Below are positions 1 to 5,948 of a stretch of DNA of 13,506 nt, one piece after another. The notes under the pieces are model-generated. The model was not told where the DNA came from, searched no databases, and was given only the letters and a program-made list of their open reading frames with translations. The DNA comes from an uncultured Sutterella sp. (GTDB lineage Bacteria > Pseudomonadota > Gammaproteobacteria > Burkholderiales > Burkholderiaceae_F), in contig CABUOH010000013.1 of the NCBI GenBank assembly GCA_902493085.1, positions 1 through 13,506 on the forward strand, read 5' to 3'. A program made the position numbers and the translations under genes. Within the stretch, counting starts at the first letter, position 1, and each line of letters starts with the position of its first letter.

Positions 1-225
1 TTCAAATCCGGCATTTGGCGTCTGATGAAGGAGTTTCCGCAGGTCGAACTCATTCCCGTCTATATTGAAAACCTGCATCGCGCCATGCCTAAGGGCGTTT
101 TGTTGCCCGTCCCCACCGTTTGCTCCATCCGCTTCGGCGCCCCTCTGGAACACTCCCCCGATGATCTGAAGGAGGACTTCCTCGAACGCGCCCGAAACGC
201 CATCATTTCTCTAGCACAGCCATGA
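1..225 (+). CDS. 1-acyl-glycerol-3-phosphate acyltransferase-like protein, C-terminal part
   Basis: The reading frame is open from the first base, so the gene starts upstream of the window and only its last 74 residues are visible. The visible part begins FKSGIWRLMKEFP and continues with LIPVYIENLHRAMPKG. This resembles the C-terminal half of PlsC/LPLAT acyltransferases, where a conserved Pro-Val-x-Ile segment follows the acceptor-binding region. The catalytic HX4D box and the glycerol-phosphate motif would lie upstream and cannot be checked. Such enzymes acylate lysophosphatidic acid or related lysophospholipids at the inner membrane. The stop codon overlaps the start of the next gene as ATGA, so the two are probably translationally coupled. 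The pairing with a CDP-diglyceride-synthase-like gene supports a phospholipid role. The family call is fairly safe; the exact substrate is not known. Confidence 0.7.
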   Translation, partial: FKSGIWRLMKEFPQVELIPVYIENLHRAMPKGVLLPVPTVCSIRFGAPLEHSPDDLKEDFLERARNAIISLAQP

Positions 226-1193
226 GACTCGGATTCACCATTCAGGAAGCCTACGGCATCCTTCTCGTCGGTCTAGCGCTTCTTGCCGCAGCCGGCACCT
301 TCTACGCGAATTGGGCTCTGAGCCGCAGCAGCGATCCGGAACAGCGTACCCGTCTTCTGGCAGTCAACGCTCGCGTACGAATGTCCTGGTGGCTCATCGT
401 CGTCTTCACGATCGCATTTGCACTTGGCCAGGCCACGCTGCTCGTCTTCTTTGCCCTCATCAGCTTCTTCCTACTGAGAGAGTTCATTGCGATCACACCC
501 ACGAAGCCCACAGATCACAATGCGCTCGTCGTCGCCTTCTACATTGCCATTCCCGTGCAGTACGCGCTCATCGGCTTCGACGTCTCTTACTTTTTGACGC
601 TCTTCATCCCAACCTATCTCTTCCTCGCACTGCCCGTGATCATGGCCATTACGAAGGACACGGAACGGTATCTCGAGCGCGTCGCCAAGGTTCAATGGGG
701 CATCATGCTCTGCGTCTTCTGCGTAAGTCACGCGCCCGCCATCGCCACGCTCGATCTCACACGTTACAACTCTTCAGGGCCACTCCTGCTCCTTTATTTC
801 CTGCTCGTCGTCTTCGTGAGCGATCTTGCCTCAAGCATCGCCAGCTCGTTCTTCGGCGGTAAGACACTGAGCTTCAACGCCAACCGCACGGTCAAGGGCA
901 CACTCATCGGCTCCTTCTGCGGCGTACTTGCAGGAGCGGCCATGTTCTGGATCACGCCCTTCCGGGCCTGGCAGGCCGTCATCATGGCCGTCATCATTGC
1001 GGCATCCTGCGTGATGGGCGACCTGGTGATCAATTCCGTTCGTCGGAGCATGGGAGCTACGCGCCTGGCGGGAGAGGGCGACATCTACATGACGCGAGGC
1101 ACACTTGCACGTCTGGCGCCGCTCACCTTCGCCGCACCGGTCTTTTACCATCTGACCATCACGTTCTTCATCCTCTACAAGGATGCGTTCTAA
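222..1193 (+). CDS. CdsA-like (phosphatidate cytidylyltransferase family) membrane protein with degenerate signature
   Basis: This is a 323-residue, strongly hydrophobic protein with about eight predicted membrane segments. The C-terminal half follows the CdsA family: VSDLASSIASSFFGGKTLSF near residues 199-218, then NRTVKGTLIG, GDLVINSVRR around 266-275 and LTFAAPVFYH at 301-310. True CdsA enzymes make CDP-diacylglycerol from CTP and phosphatidic acid and end with K-R-x4-K-D and P-x-H-G-G-x-x-D-R-x-D. Here the corresponding positions read R274-R275, T280-R281, T291-R292-G293 and A296-R297-L298-A299, so the Lys-Asp pair, the His and both late Asp residues are gone. The frame is continuous and other frames are closed or do not restore the motif. 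The start overlaps the acyltransferase stop by 4 bp, with no clear ribosome binding site of its own. The fold assignment is good; cytidylyltransferase activity is doubtful. Confidence 0.75.
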   Translation: MRLGFTIQEAYGILLVGLALLAAAGTFYANWALSRSSDPEQRTRLLAVNARVRMSWWLIVVFTIAFALGQATLLVFFALISFFLLREFIAITPTKPTDHNALVVAFYIAIPVQYALIGFDVSYFLTLFIPTYLFLALPVIMAITKDTERYLERVAKVQWGIMLCVFCVSHAPAIATLDLTRYNSSGPLLLLYFLLVVFVSDLASSIASSFFGGKTLSFNANRTVKGTLIGSFCGVLAGAAMFWITPFRAWQAVIMAVIIAASCVMGDLVINSVRRSMGATRLAGEGDIYMTRGTLARLAPLTFAAPVFYHLTITFFILYKDAF

Positions 1194-1213
1194 GAACAGA
1201 CAGCCTCCATGGC

Positions 1214-1249
1214 AAAGCCCCCGAAGCTTGACGACTTCGGGGGCTTTTT
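1214..1249. terminator. bidirectional intrinsic terminator between the cdsA-like gene and infA
   Basis: The 13-bp arms AAAGCCCCCGAAG (1214-1226) and CTTCGGGGGCTTT (1235-1247) flank an 8-nt loop. A T run follows on the + strand and an A run precedes, giving a U-tract on the - strand as well. It lies between the converging ends of the CdsA-like gene and infA, so it can stop both. Confidence 0.9.
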
Positions 1250-1279
1250 AGATTCTGACAGGCTTACGCCTCCGGCCTC

Positions 1280-1543
1280 TTAGCGTCGGCGGTTGCCGTT
1301 CTGAGCACCAACGGGCGGACGGCCTTCAATGTGGCGGAAGGTAATTCGGCCCTTGGTCAGATCGTACGGCGAGAGCTCGAGGGACACCTTGTCGCCAGCG
1401 AGAATGCGGATATGATGCTTGCGCATCTTACCGTTGGTGTAGGCCACCAGTTCATGACCGTTGTCAAGTTTGACGCGATAACGGGCATCGGGCAGCACTT
1501 CAAGCACCTGACCCGACATCTCGATGAGATCTTCCTTTGCCAT
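1280..1543 (-). CDS. infA: translation initiation factor IF-1 (long, solo type)
   Basis: IF-1 binds the 30S A site and works with IF-2 and IF-3 in initiation. The 87-residue product follows the single S1/OB fold of IF-1: MAKEDLIEMSGQVLEVLPD at the start, LDNGHELVAYTNGKMRKHHI around 26-45, RILAGDKVSLELSPYDLTKG at 46-65 and RITFR at 66-70. E. coli IF-1 ends at residue 72; here a basic, Gly/Asn-rich tail (to NGNRRR) adds about 17 residues. Similar long IF-1 versions occur in Betaproteobacteria beside the short copy of the ribosomal-protein cluster. No ribosomal protein gene adjoins it here, so it appears to be a single-gene unit. An extended -10 promoter lies about 120 bp upstream. The ATG is the natural start because it begins the conserved MAKED block. 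Confidence 0.96.
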   Translation of the reverse strand: MAKEDLIEMSGQVLEVLPDARYRVKLDNGHELVAYTNGKMRKHHIRILAGDKVSLELSPYDLTKGRITFRHIEGRPPVGAQNGNRRR

Positions 1544-1631
1544 ATTCTTCCAAGTTGATCCGCCGGGTCCTCAAAGACAAACAAGGCTGCACGTCGCGCA
1601 GCGGCGGACACGGCGATGGGTGAAACTATCA

Positions 1632-1650
1632 ACGGCGATCGGCTCGCCGT
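1632..1650 (-). repeat. inverted repeat in the infA leader
   Basis: ACGGCGA (1632-1638) and TCGCCGT (1644-1650) are perfect 7-bp arms around a 5-nt loop. The element lies just downstream of the predicted infA transcription start, so it could form a 5' stem-loop in the mRNA. No T run follows on either strand, so it is not an intrinsic terminator. Its function is unknown. Confidence 0.5.
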
Positions 1651-1662
1651 CACAAGTGCGTG

Positions 1663-1671
1663 ATTGTACCA
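1663..1671 (-). promoter_or_regulatory. extended -10 promoter for infA
   Basis: Read on the - strand the sequence is TGGTACAAT, a TGn extended motif directly joined to the -10 hexamer TACAAT. The hexamer 17 bp upstream (GATGTT) is not a recognisable -35, which is usual for extended -10 promoters. Transcription would start near 1656 and give a leader of about 110 nt before infA. Confidence 0.5.
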
Positions 1672-1680
1672 CCGATTGCC

Positions 1681-1810
1681 CTTGGAACATCGGGTTTTAC
1701 CCGCAAACTTCGCCGTTTCCCGCGATTCGTTTAAGGCTAGGACAATATACACTTGGCTAAAATACAGCCGTGAGCGGGCAAGACCTTCCCCCCCCTGCTC
1801 TTGGAACATC
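1681..1810. repeat. pair of identical 11-bp words flanking the infA-hemG control region
   Basis: CTTGGAACATC occurs at 1681-1691 and again at 1800-1810 in the same orientation, 119 bp apart. The first copy covers the place where an infA -35 element would lie. The second is about 54 bp upstream of the hemG start. The pair could be protein-binding sites or chance; only the identity of the words is seen. Confidence 0.35.
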
Positions 1811-1863
1811 TTTTTCGGCGTGCGGACGCCTGCACGCCGGCCGACCCTTTTGGAGAATTGAAC

Positions 1864-2403
1864 ATGAAGACGGTGCTTGTTGTTTACGACAGCCGCTCCG
1901 GCCATACCGCTCGTATCGCCCGCCGCATTTGGGAAACCATCATTGCCGAAGGCCACCAGGCCGACATGATGCACGTGCTTGAAGCCGACCGCGAAGGCGT
2001 CGACTGGAACAAGTACGACCTCGTCATCTGCGGTGCTCCTGTTCTCTACGGCGTGTTCCGCAAGCAGTTCCTCGCTTTCGTCAATCGCTGGAAGGCCGTT
2101 CTTGATGCCAAGCCCAACAGCTTCTTCAACGTAACCGTCATTGCGCGCAACCCGGCCAAGGCCACTCCCGAAGGCAACGCCTACTGCCGCAAGTTCCTTG
2201 AGAACAACCCGTGGCATCCGAAGGATGTCAAGTGCTTTGCCGGCAAAGTCGACTACCCGAACTGGAATTGGATCGACGCCAAGCTCATCCAGATGATCAT
2301 GAAGATGACCAAGGGCCCGACGGAAATGACAGCCGTCATCGACTACACCGACTGGGATGCCGTCGAAGAATACGCCCGCCACTGCCTGACGCTTGAAAAC
2401 TAA
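1864..2403 (+). CDS. hemG: flavodoxin-type protoporphyrinogen IX dehydrogenase
   Basis: HemG oxidises protoporphyrinogen IX to protoporphyrin IX, the penultimate step of heme synthesis, passing electrons through FMN to membrane quinones. The product is 179 residues, close to the 181 of E. coli HemG. The FMN phosphate loop is YDSRSGHTARIA near 8-19. The HemG-specific long-chain insert is recognisable in VIARNPAKATPEGNAYCRKF and FLENNPWHPKDVKC, followed by LIQMIMKMTKGPTEM and IDYTDWDAV, which match E. coli HemG almost position by position. An in-frame ATG at 1801 would add 21 residues unlike the family. The ATG at 1864 starts the flavodoxin strand (MKTVLVVYDS) and has GGAG 8 nt upstream, so it is preferred. 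The gene stands alone, closed by a strong terminator. Flavodoxin-like HemG fits an organism making heme with little oxygen. Confidence 0.93.
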   Translation: MKTVLVVYDSRSGHTARIARRIWETIIAEGHQADMMHVLEADREGVDWNKYDLVICGAPVLYGVFRKQFLAFVNRWKAVLDAKPNSFFNVTVIARNPAKATPEGNAYCRKFLENNPWHPKDVKCFAGKVDYPNWNWIDAKLIQMIMKMTKGPTEMTAVIDYTDWDAVEEYARHCLTLEN

Positions 2404-2430
2404 TACGCCTCAAGCATGTGTTCAACGCTC

Positions 2431-2459
2431 AAAAGCCTCCGGCAATCGGAGGCTTTTTT
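2431..2459 (+). terminator. intrinsic terminator after hemG
   Basis: The arms AAAAGCCTCCG (2431-2441) and CGGAGGCTTTT (2447-2457) enclose a 5-nt loop and run into six T residues. It lies 28 bp after the hemG stop codon. Confidence 0.92.
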
Positions 2460-2662
2460 GCGCCTCTAGGGGTTAAGTCGTGTTTTTCGACCTCGTTTTC
2501 GTGTCTTTGTACCGCTAAACTTATGATAGATGCGCTTGTCCGTCTTTTTCTGCGACGGCGTTCTCCTGCACAGCGTTCCCGATTGGCATATCCGACCATG
2601 CGCATCCGCCCTGCCGGCCTCGAAACCGGCCACCATCGCAAGAATTCGTAGATCCCCTAGAC

Positions 2663-4345
2663 ATGACTCAAAGCTTTCCCTGGTACAAGAGCTATCCTGC
2701 CGGCGTCCCACACGAAATCGATCCGGACCGTTATCCGAGCATTCCGGCCGTCCTCGACGACATCGCTGCGCGCTACCCCGACAAGGTGGGCTACACCAAC
2801 ATGGACTGCGGCCTCACCTACGGCCGCACGGCTGCGCTCACCAAGGAACTCGCCGCCTACCTTCAAAGCCTCGGCCTCAAGCCCGGCGACCGCGTCGCCA
2901 TCATGATGCCGAATCTTTTACAGTATGTCATCGCCATGTACGCCTGCCTGCGGGCAGGCTTTATCGTGGTCAACATCAATCCGCTGTACACCTCCCGCGA
3001 AGTCAACGGCACGTTGCGCGACTCCGAGGCGAAGGCGATCATCATCATTGAAAACTTCGCCAAAACGTTGCAGAACGCTTTGCCGGGCACGAAATGCGAG
3101 CACATCATTACGACTGCAGTGGGCGACCTCTTCCCCTTCTTCAAGCGTACGCTCGTCAACTTCGTTGTGCGCAAAATCAAGAAGATGGTGCCGGAATACT
3201 CACTTCCGAAGGCCGTCGGCTTCAACGAGGCGCTTGAAATCGGCCGCCGCCACGGCTTCACCGCCCACGAGATCCGCAACACCGACATCGCCTTCCTGCA
3301 ATACACAGGCGGAACGACCGGCGTCGCCAAAGGCGCCATTCTGACACATCGCAACCTTCTCGCCAACCTTCAGCAAGTGGGCTACTGGCTTGCCAGCGCC
3401 TGCAAGGAAGGCAAAGAAGTCGCCCTTACTGCTCTACCGCTATACCACATCTTCTCCCTTACGGCGACGCTCTCCTTCACGCAGTTCGCCGCCAACATGG
3501 TGCTCATCACCAATCCGCGCGACATTGACGGACTGGCCAAGGAATGTGCCAAGTGGGACTTTTCAATCATTGTCGGCGTCAACACGCTCTTCGCTGCGTT
3601 GCTTAACAACAAGATCTTCTGTGCCCACAAATTCACGCGCCTCAAAGTTACGGCCGGCGGCGGATCTCAAGTTCAGCGCAGCATCGCCGAACGTTGGAAG
3701 AAGCAAACAGGTTGCAACATCCTCGAAGCCTACGGCTTGACGGAATGCTCGCCCGGGGTCTGCGGCAACATTCCCGACGCACCGTGGGACGGTTCGGTGG
3801 GCGTGCCCATCCCCTCAACCGAAGTGTCCATCCGCGGTGAAGGCTTCCGCGATCTCGGTTGTTGCCCATCCCCCGACAAGATCCCTGAATATACGGGCGA
3901 AATCTGCGTGCGCGGCCCGCAAGTCATGCAGGGCTATTGGAACAAGCCTGAGGAAACGGCAGCCGTTCTGCGCGACGGCTGGCTTCGAACAGGCGACGTC
4001 GGGCACATGGACATGAACGGCAGCATCACGATTACGGACCGCAAAAAGGACATGATTCTCGTGTCCGGCTTCAATGTCTATCCGAACGAAGTCGAAAACG
4101 TCATCGCCGGCATGCCCGGCGTGTTGGAGGTGGGGGTCGTGGGCGTTCCGAGCGCCAAGTCCGGCGAAACCGTCAAGGCCGTGATCGTCCGCAAGGACCC
4201 CGCCCTCACCGCAGATGATGTCAAGAAGTACTGTCGCACCCAGCTGACTGGCTACAAGATGCCTCGCGAGATAATCTTCGTCGATTCACTGCCAAAAACC
4301 GCCGTGGGCAAGATCCTGCGTCGAGAGCTCAAAGACATCAAGTAA
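2663..4345 (+). CDS. fadD: long-chain fatty acid:CoA ligase
   Basis: FadD activates fatty acids to acyl-CoA through an acyl-adenylate, at the inner face of the membrane, feeding beta-oxidation or phospholipid synthesis. The 560 residues match the 561 of E. coli FadD. The ATP/AMP phosphate loop is YTGGTTGVAKG at 214-224. The adenine-binding segment is EAYGLTECSP. The FACS signature runs from DGWLRTGDVGHMD through TDRKKDMILVSGFNVYPNEV, and the C-terminal catalytic lysine is K550 in PKTAVGKILRREL. All key motifs are intact. The 203-bp gap before it contains a TATGAT hexamer at 2522-2527 that may be a -10 element, without a clear -35. No strong ribosome binding site precedes the ATG. The gene is followed by a bidirectional terminator, so it appears monocistronic. 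Chain-length preference cannot be read from the sequence. Confidence 0.95.
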   Translation: MTQSFPWYKSYPAGVPHEIDPDRYPSIPAVLDDIAARYPDKVGYTNMDCGLTYGRTAALTKELAAYLQSLGLKPGDRVAIMMPNLLQYVIAMYACLRAGFIVVNINPLYTSREVNGTLRDSEAKAIIIIENFAKTLQNALPGTKCEHIITTAVGDLFPFFKRTLVNFVVRKIKKMVPEYSLPKAVGFNEALEIGRRHGFTAHEIRNTDIAFLQYTGGTTGVAKGAILTHRNLLANLQQVGYWLASACKEGKEVALTALPLYHIFSLTATLSFTQFAANMVLITNPRDIDGLAKECAKWDFSIIVGVNTLFAALLNNKIFCAHKFTRLKVTAGGGSQVQRSIAERWKKQTGCNILEAYGLTECSPGVCGNIPDAPWDGSVGVPIPSTEVSIRGEGFRDLGCCPSPDKIPEYTGEICVRGPQVMQGYWNKPEETAAVLRDGWLRTGDVGHMDMNGSITITDRKKDMILVSGFNVYPNEVENVIAGMPGVLEVGVVGVPSAKSGETVKAVIVRKDPALTADDVKKYCRTQLTGYKMPREIIFVDSLPKTAVGKILRRELKDIK

Positions 4346-4365
4346 ACGCCCTGAATGCGCACATG

Positions 4366-4401
4366 CAAAATGCCGGCTCCCTCACGGAAGCCGGCATTTT
4401 G
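4366..4401. terminator. bidirectional intrinsic terminator between fadD and the S4-domain gene
   Basis: CAAAATGCCGGCT (4366-4378) pairs with AGCCGGCATTTTG (4389-4401) around a 10-nt loop. A-rich and T-rich ends allow function on both strands, and it lies between the converging 3' ends of fadD and the small S4 gene. Confidence 0.85.
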
Positions 4402-4410
4402 ATTTTCACC

Positions 4411-4647
4411 TCAATCCCGTACGCTCAAGGCCGGATCGGCCTTGAGCGTGACGGAAACGCCGTCAAGCTCCACGAGCTCGCCTCCGCGAAGCTTTCGGGT
4501 CTTGCGAAGCTCAACCTCTCCGTCGACACGCACTACCCCATCAGCAATCATCGCCTTGGCTTGAGCACCGGAATCGGCCGCGCCGACCGCTTTGAGAAGC
4601 GCGTCAAGCGTAATAAGCTCGCCCTTGATCTGAAATTCATGATTCAT
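4411..4647 (-). CDS. small S4-domain RNA-binding protein (YbcJ-like)
   Basis: The 78-residue product is essentially one S4 RNA-binding domain: LDALLKAVGAADSGAQAKAM, then IADGVVRVDGEVELRKTRKL and a GGELVELDG strand. E. coli YbcJ (70 residues) has the same pattern, including SGAQAK and the G-x-V-x-V-D-G-x-V-E-x-R-K stretch. Proteins of this group bind RNA, perhaps ribosomal or tRNA-like, but their cellular target is not settled. The ATG at 4647 has AGGAA about 9 nt upstream. It is transcribed divergently from lrgA and converges on fadD; neither neighbour explains its function. Confidence 0.85.
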   Translation of the reverse strand: MNHEFQIKGELITLDALLKAVGAADSGAQAKAMIADGVVRVDGEVELRKTRKLRGGELVELDGVSVTLKADPALSVRD

Positions 4648-4757
4648 TCTTTCACTTTCCTAACCTAGGTCAAACCCGAATGCCCCACAACGGGCACCGT
4701 AGTGACAAAATCAACAGCTTACCGCCTTTTCATGCGTGCAAACCCTAGCTGCCAGAA

Positions 4758-5141
4758 ATGCGGACAAACCATTCTACGGCTTTCATCATGCTATCCGCCA
4801 TCGCACTCATTCTCGCCTTTCAGGTCATCGGAGAAGTCATCAGCCGCTGGGCGGGCATTCCCGTTCCCGGGCCCGTCATCGGCATGATCCTCATGCTTCT
4901 CGCCTTTTTCGTCAAGGACGATCTGATCGACCGCATTCGCCCGACAGGCGGCGTACTCCTCTCGAATCTGTCGCTCCTCTTCGTGCCGGCCGGCGTAGGC
5001 GTCATGCGCTACAGTGACCTATTTCTTCGAGAAGGCCTGGCCATCGGCATCGTGCTGGTGCTCTCGACCCTCATCGCCATGCTCGTTACGGCCTACACGA
5101 TCATTTTCGTCGAAAAGCTAGTACACAAACAAAAGGACTGA
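4758..5141 (+). CDS. lrgA: LrgA/CidA family membrane protein
   Basis: This is a 127-residue membrane protein with about four hydrophobic segments. The family hallmarks are GIPVPGPVIGMILMLL near 33-48 (usually PxPGxxIGM) and LLFVPAGVGVMRY in the third quarter. LrgA/CidA proteins are holin-like and pair with LrgB/CidB; they were linked to control of murein hydrolases and cell death in staphylococci, and related pairs transport small carboxylates such as pyruvate or glycolate. The ATG at 4758 lacks a good ribosome binding site. A second in-frame ATG at 4788 (MLSAIALIL) would still keep the first membrane segment, so the start is uncertain by 10 residues. The lrgB start follows after 2 nt, showing a tight operon. 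A small inverted repeat TGCCC/GGGCA at 4681-4696 lies upstream. Confidence 0.88.
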   Translation: MRTNHSTAFIMLSAIALILAFQVIGEVISRWAGIPVPGPVIGMILMLLAFFVKDDLIDRIRPTGGVLLSNLSLLFVPAGVGVMRYSDLFLREGLAIGIVLVLSTLIAMLVTAYTIIFVEKLVHKQKD

Positions 5142-5143
5142 TC

Positions 5144-5875
5144 ATGCAGGACATCCTTCAGCAACTTTCGCCGATCCTCGACAACCCCGCCCTCTGGCTT
5201 GCCGTAACGCTCGTTGCCTTCATCTTCGGTCAATACCTCTACAAGCTCACGCGCTTCAATCCGCTCTTTACGCCGATCATCGTGGCCGTCGTTTGCATCA
5301 TTGTCACACTGCTCGTCATGCGCGTGCCCTATGAACAGTACTTTAAGGGCGCCGGCACCATTCACTTCCTGCTGGGCCCCGCAACCGTCGTTCTCGCTGT
5401 TCCGCTCTTCGAACAGCGGCAGAAACTCGCAGAACTGTGGTTGCCGCTCTCCTGCGGACTGCTCGCTGGCAGCATCGCGGCCATTGTCTCCGTCGTCATC
5501 TTCGGCTGGGCTTTCGGACTCTCGGCAGAAACCATGATCTCCATGATCCCGAAGTCCGTGACGACGCCAATCGCCATGGGCGTATCCGAAGCCATGGGCG
5601 GCCGTCCCGATCTGACGGCTTGCCTGGTCGTGATCACCGGCATTTTTGGCTCCATCGTCGGCCGCCCGCTCTTCAACTTCTGCCACATTACGTCCGACCC
5701 TGTCCGCGGCGTGACGCTGGGGTTGACTGCACACGGAATGGGTACCAGCGCGGCCTTTCAGATTTCTAACCGCGCAGGCGCCTTCGGCGGACTTGCCATG
5801 GGGCTTACCGGCATCATCACAGCCTTCCTTGCACCGCTCATCGCCGGCCCGCTCATGAAGTTGCTAGGGCTCTAA
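5144..5875 (+). CDS. lrgB: LrgB/CidB family membrane protein
   Basis: The 243-residue, very hydrophobic protein matches LrgB/CidB (E. coli YohK is 231). Recognisable blocks are FNPLFTPIIVA at 38-48, LGPATVVLAVPLFEQ at 78-92, PKSVTTPIAMGVSE at 136-149, a VVITGIFGSIVG segment and AHGMGTSAAF in the last third. LrgB acts with LrgA as an inner-membrane complex; depending on the organism the pair is tied to autolysis control or to transport of pyruvate or glycolate. Its ribosome binding site AAAGGA (5132-5137) lies inside the end of lrgA, 2 nt separate the genes, and a strong terminator follows, so lrgA-lrgB is a closed two-gene unit. No LytTR or LysR regulator is present nearby, so its control cannot be inferred. 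Confidence 0.92.
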   Translation: MQDILQQLSPILDNPALWLAVTLVAFIFGQYLYKLTRFNPLFTPIIVAVVCIIVTLLVMRVPYEQYFKGAGTIHFLLGPATVVLAVPLFEQRQKLAELWLPLSCGLLAGSIAAIVSVVIFGWAFGLSAETMISMIPKSVTTPIAMGVSEAMGGRPDLTACLVVITGIFGSIVGRPLFNFCHITSDPVRGVTLGLTAHGMGTSAAFQISNRAGAFGGLAMGLTGIITAFLAPLIAGPLMKLLGL

Positions 5876-5893
5876 AGCAAGCGGTCATCCAGC

Positions 5894-5935
5894 AAAAAAC
5901 GCGCGCCTTCGGAAAGAGAAGGACGCGCGTTTTTT
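5894..5935. terminator. bidirectional intrinsic terminator between lrgB and the DASS transporter
   Basis: AAAAAACGCGCG followed by CCTTC (5894-5910) pairs with GAAGG, a bulged A and CGCGCGTTTTTT (5918-5935) around a 7-nt loop. Six A and six T residues at the two ends make it usable from both sides; it lies between converging 3' ends. Confidence 0.93.
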
Positions 5936-5948
5936 ACGTCTGGGCCGG

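Larger units (their letters stand above)
1544..1863. other. divergent infA-hemG intergenic region (320 bp), no gene seen
   Basis: No credible coding frame is present. The region holds the infA extended -10 promoter (1663-1671), a 7-bp inverted repeat in the infA leader (1632-1650), two copies of an 11-bp word (1681-1691 and 1800-1810), a C8 run (1788-1795) and the hemG ribosome binding site (GGAG at 1852-1855). AT-rich words at 1743-1763 (CAATATAC, TAAAAT) could belong to a hemG promoter, but no -35 element at proper spacing is visible. Confidence 0.6.

Noticed and set aside
1801..1863. Earlier ATG for hemG adding 21 residues
   Set aside because: The added residues do not fit the flavodoxin fold start, and GGAG is correctly placed only for the ATG at 1864.
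1357..2382. Long open frame of 341 codons on the - strand opposite hemG and across infA
   Set aside because: It is antisense to hemG and out of frame with infA, shows no family resemblance, and both overlapped genes are clear homologues. GC-rich codon bias opens such shadow frames.
5093..5734. Open frame of 213 codons on the - strand opposite lrgB
   Set aside because: The product is His/Asp/Glu/Arg-rich, typical of the complement of a hydrophobic membrane gene, and lrgB is convincing.
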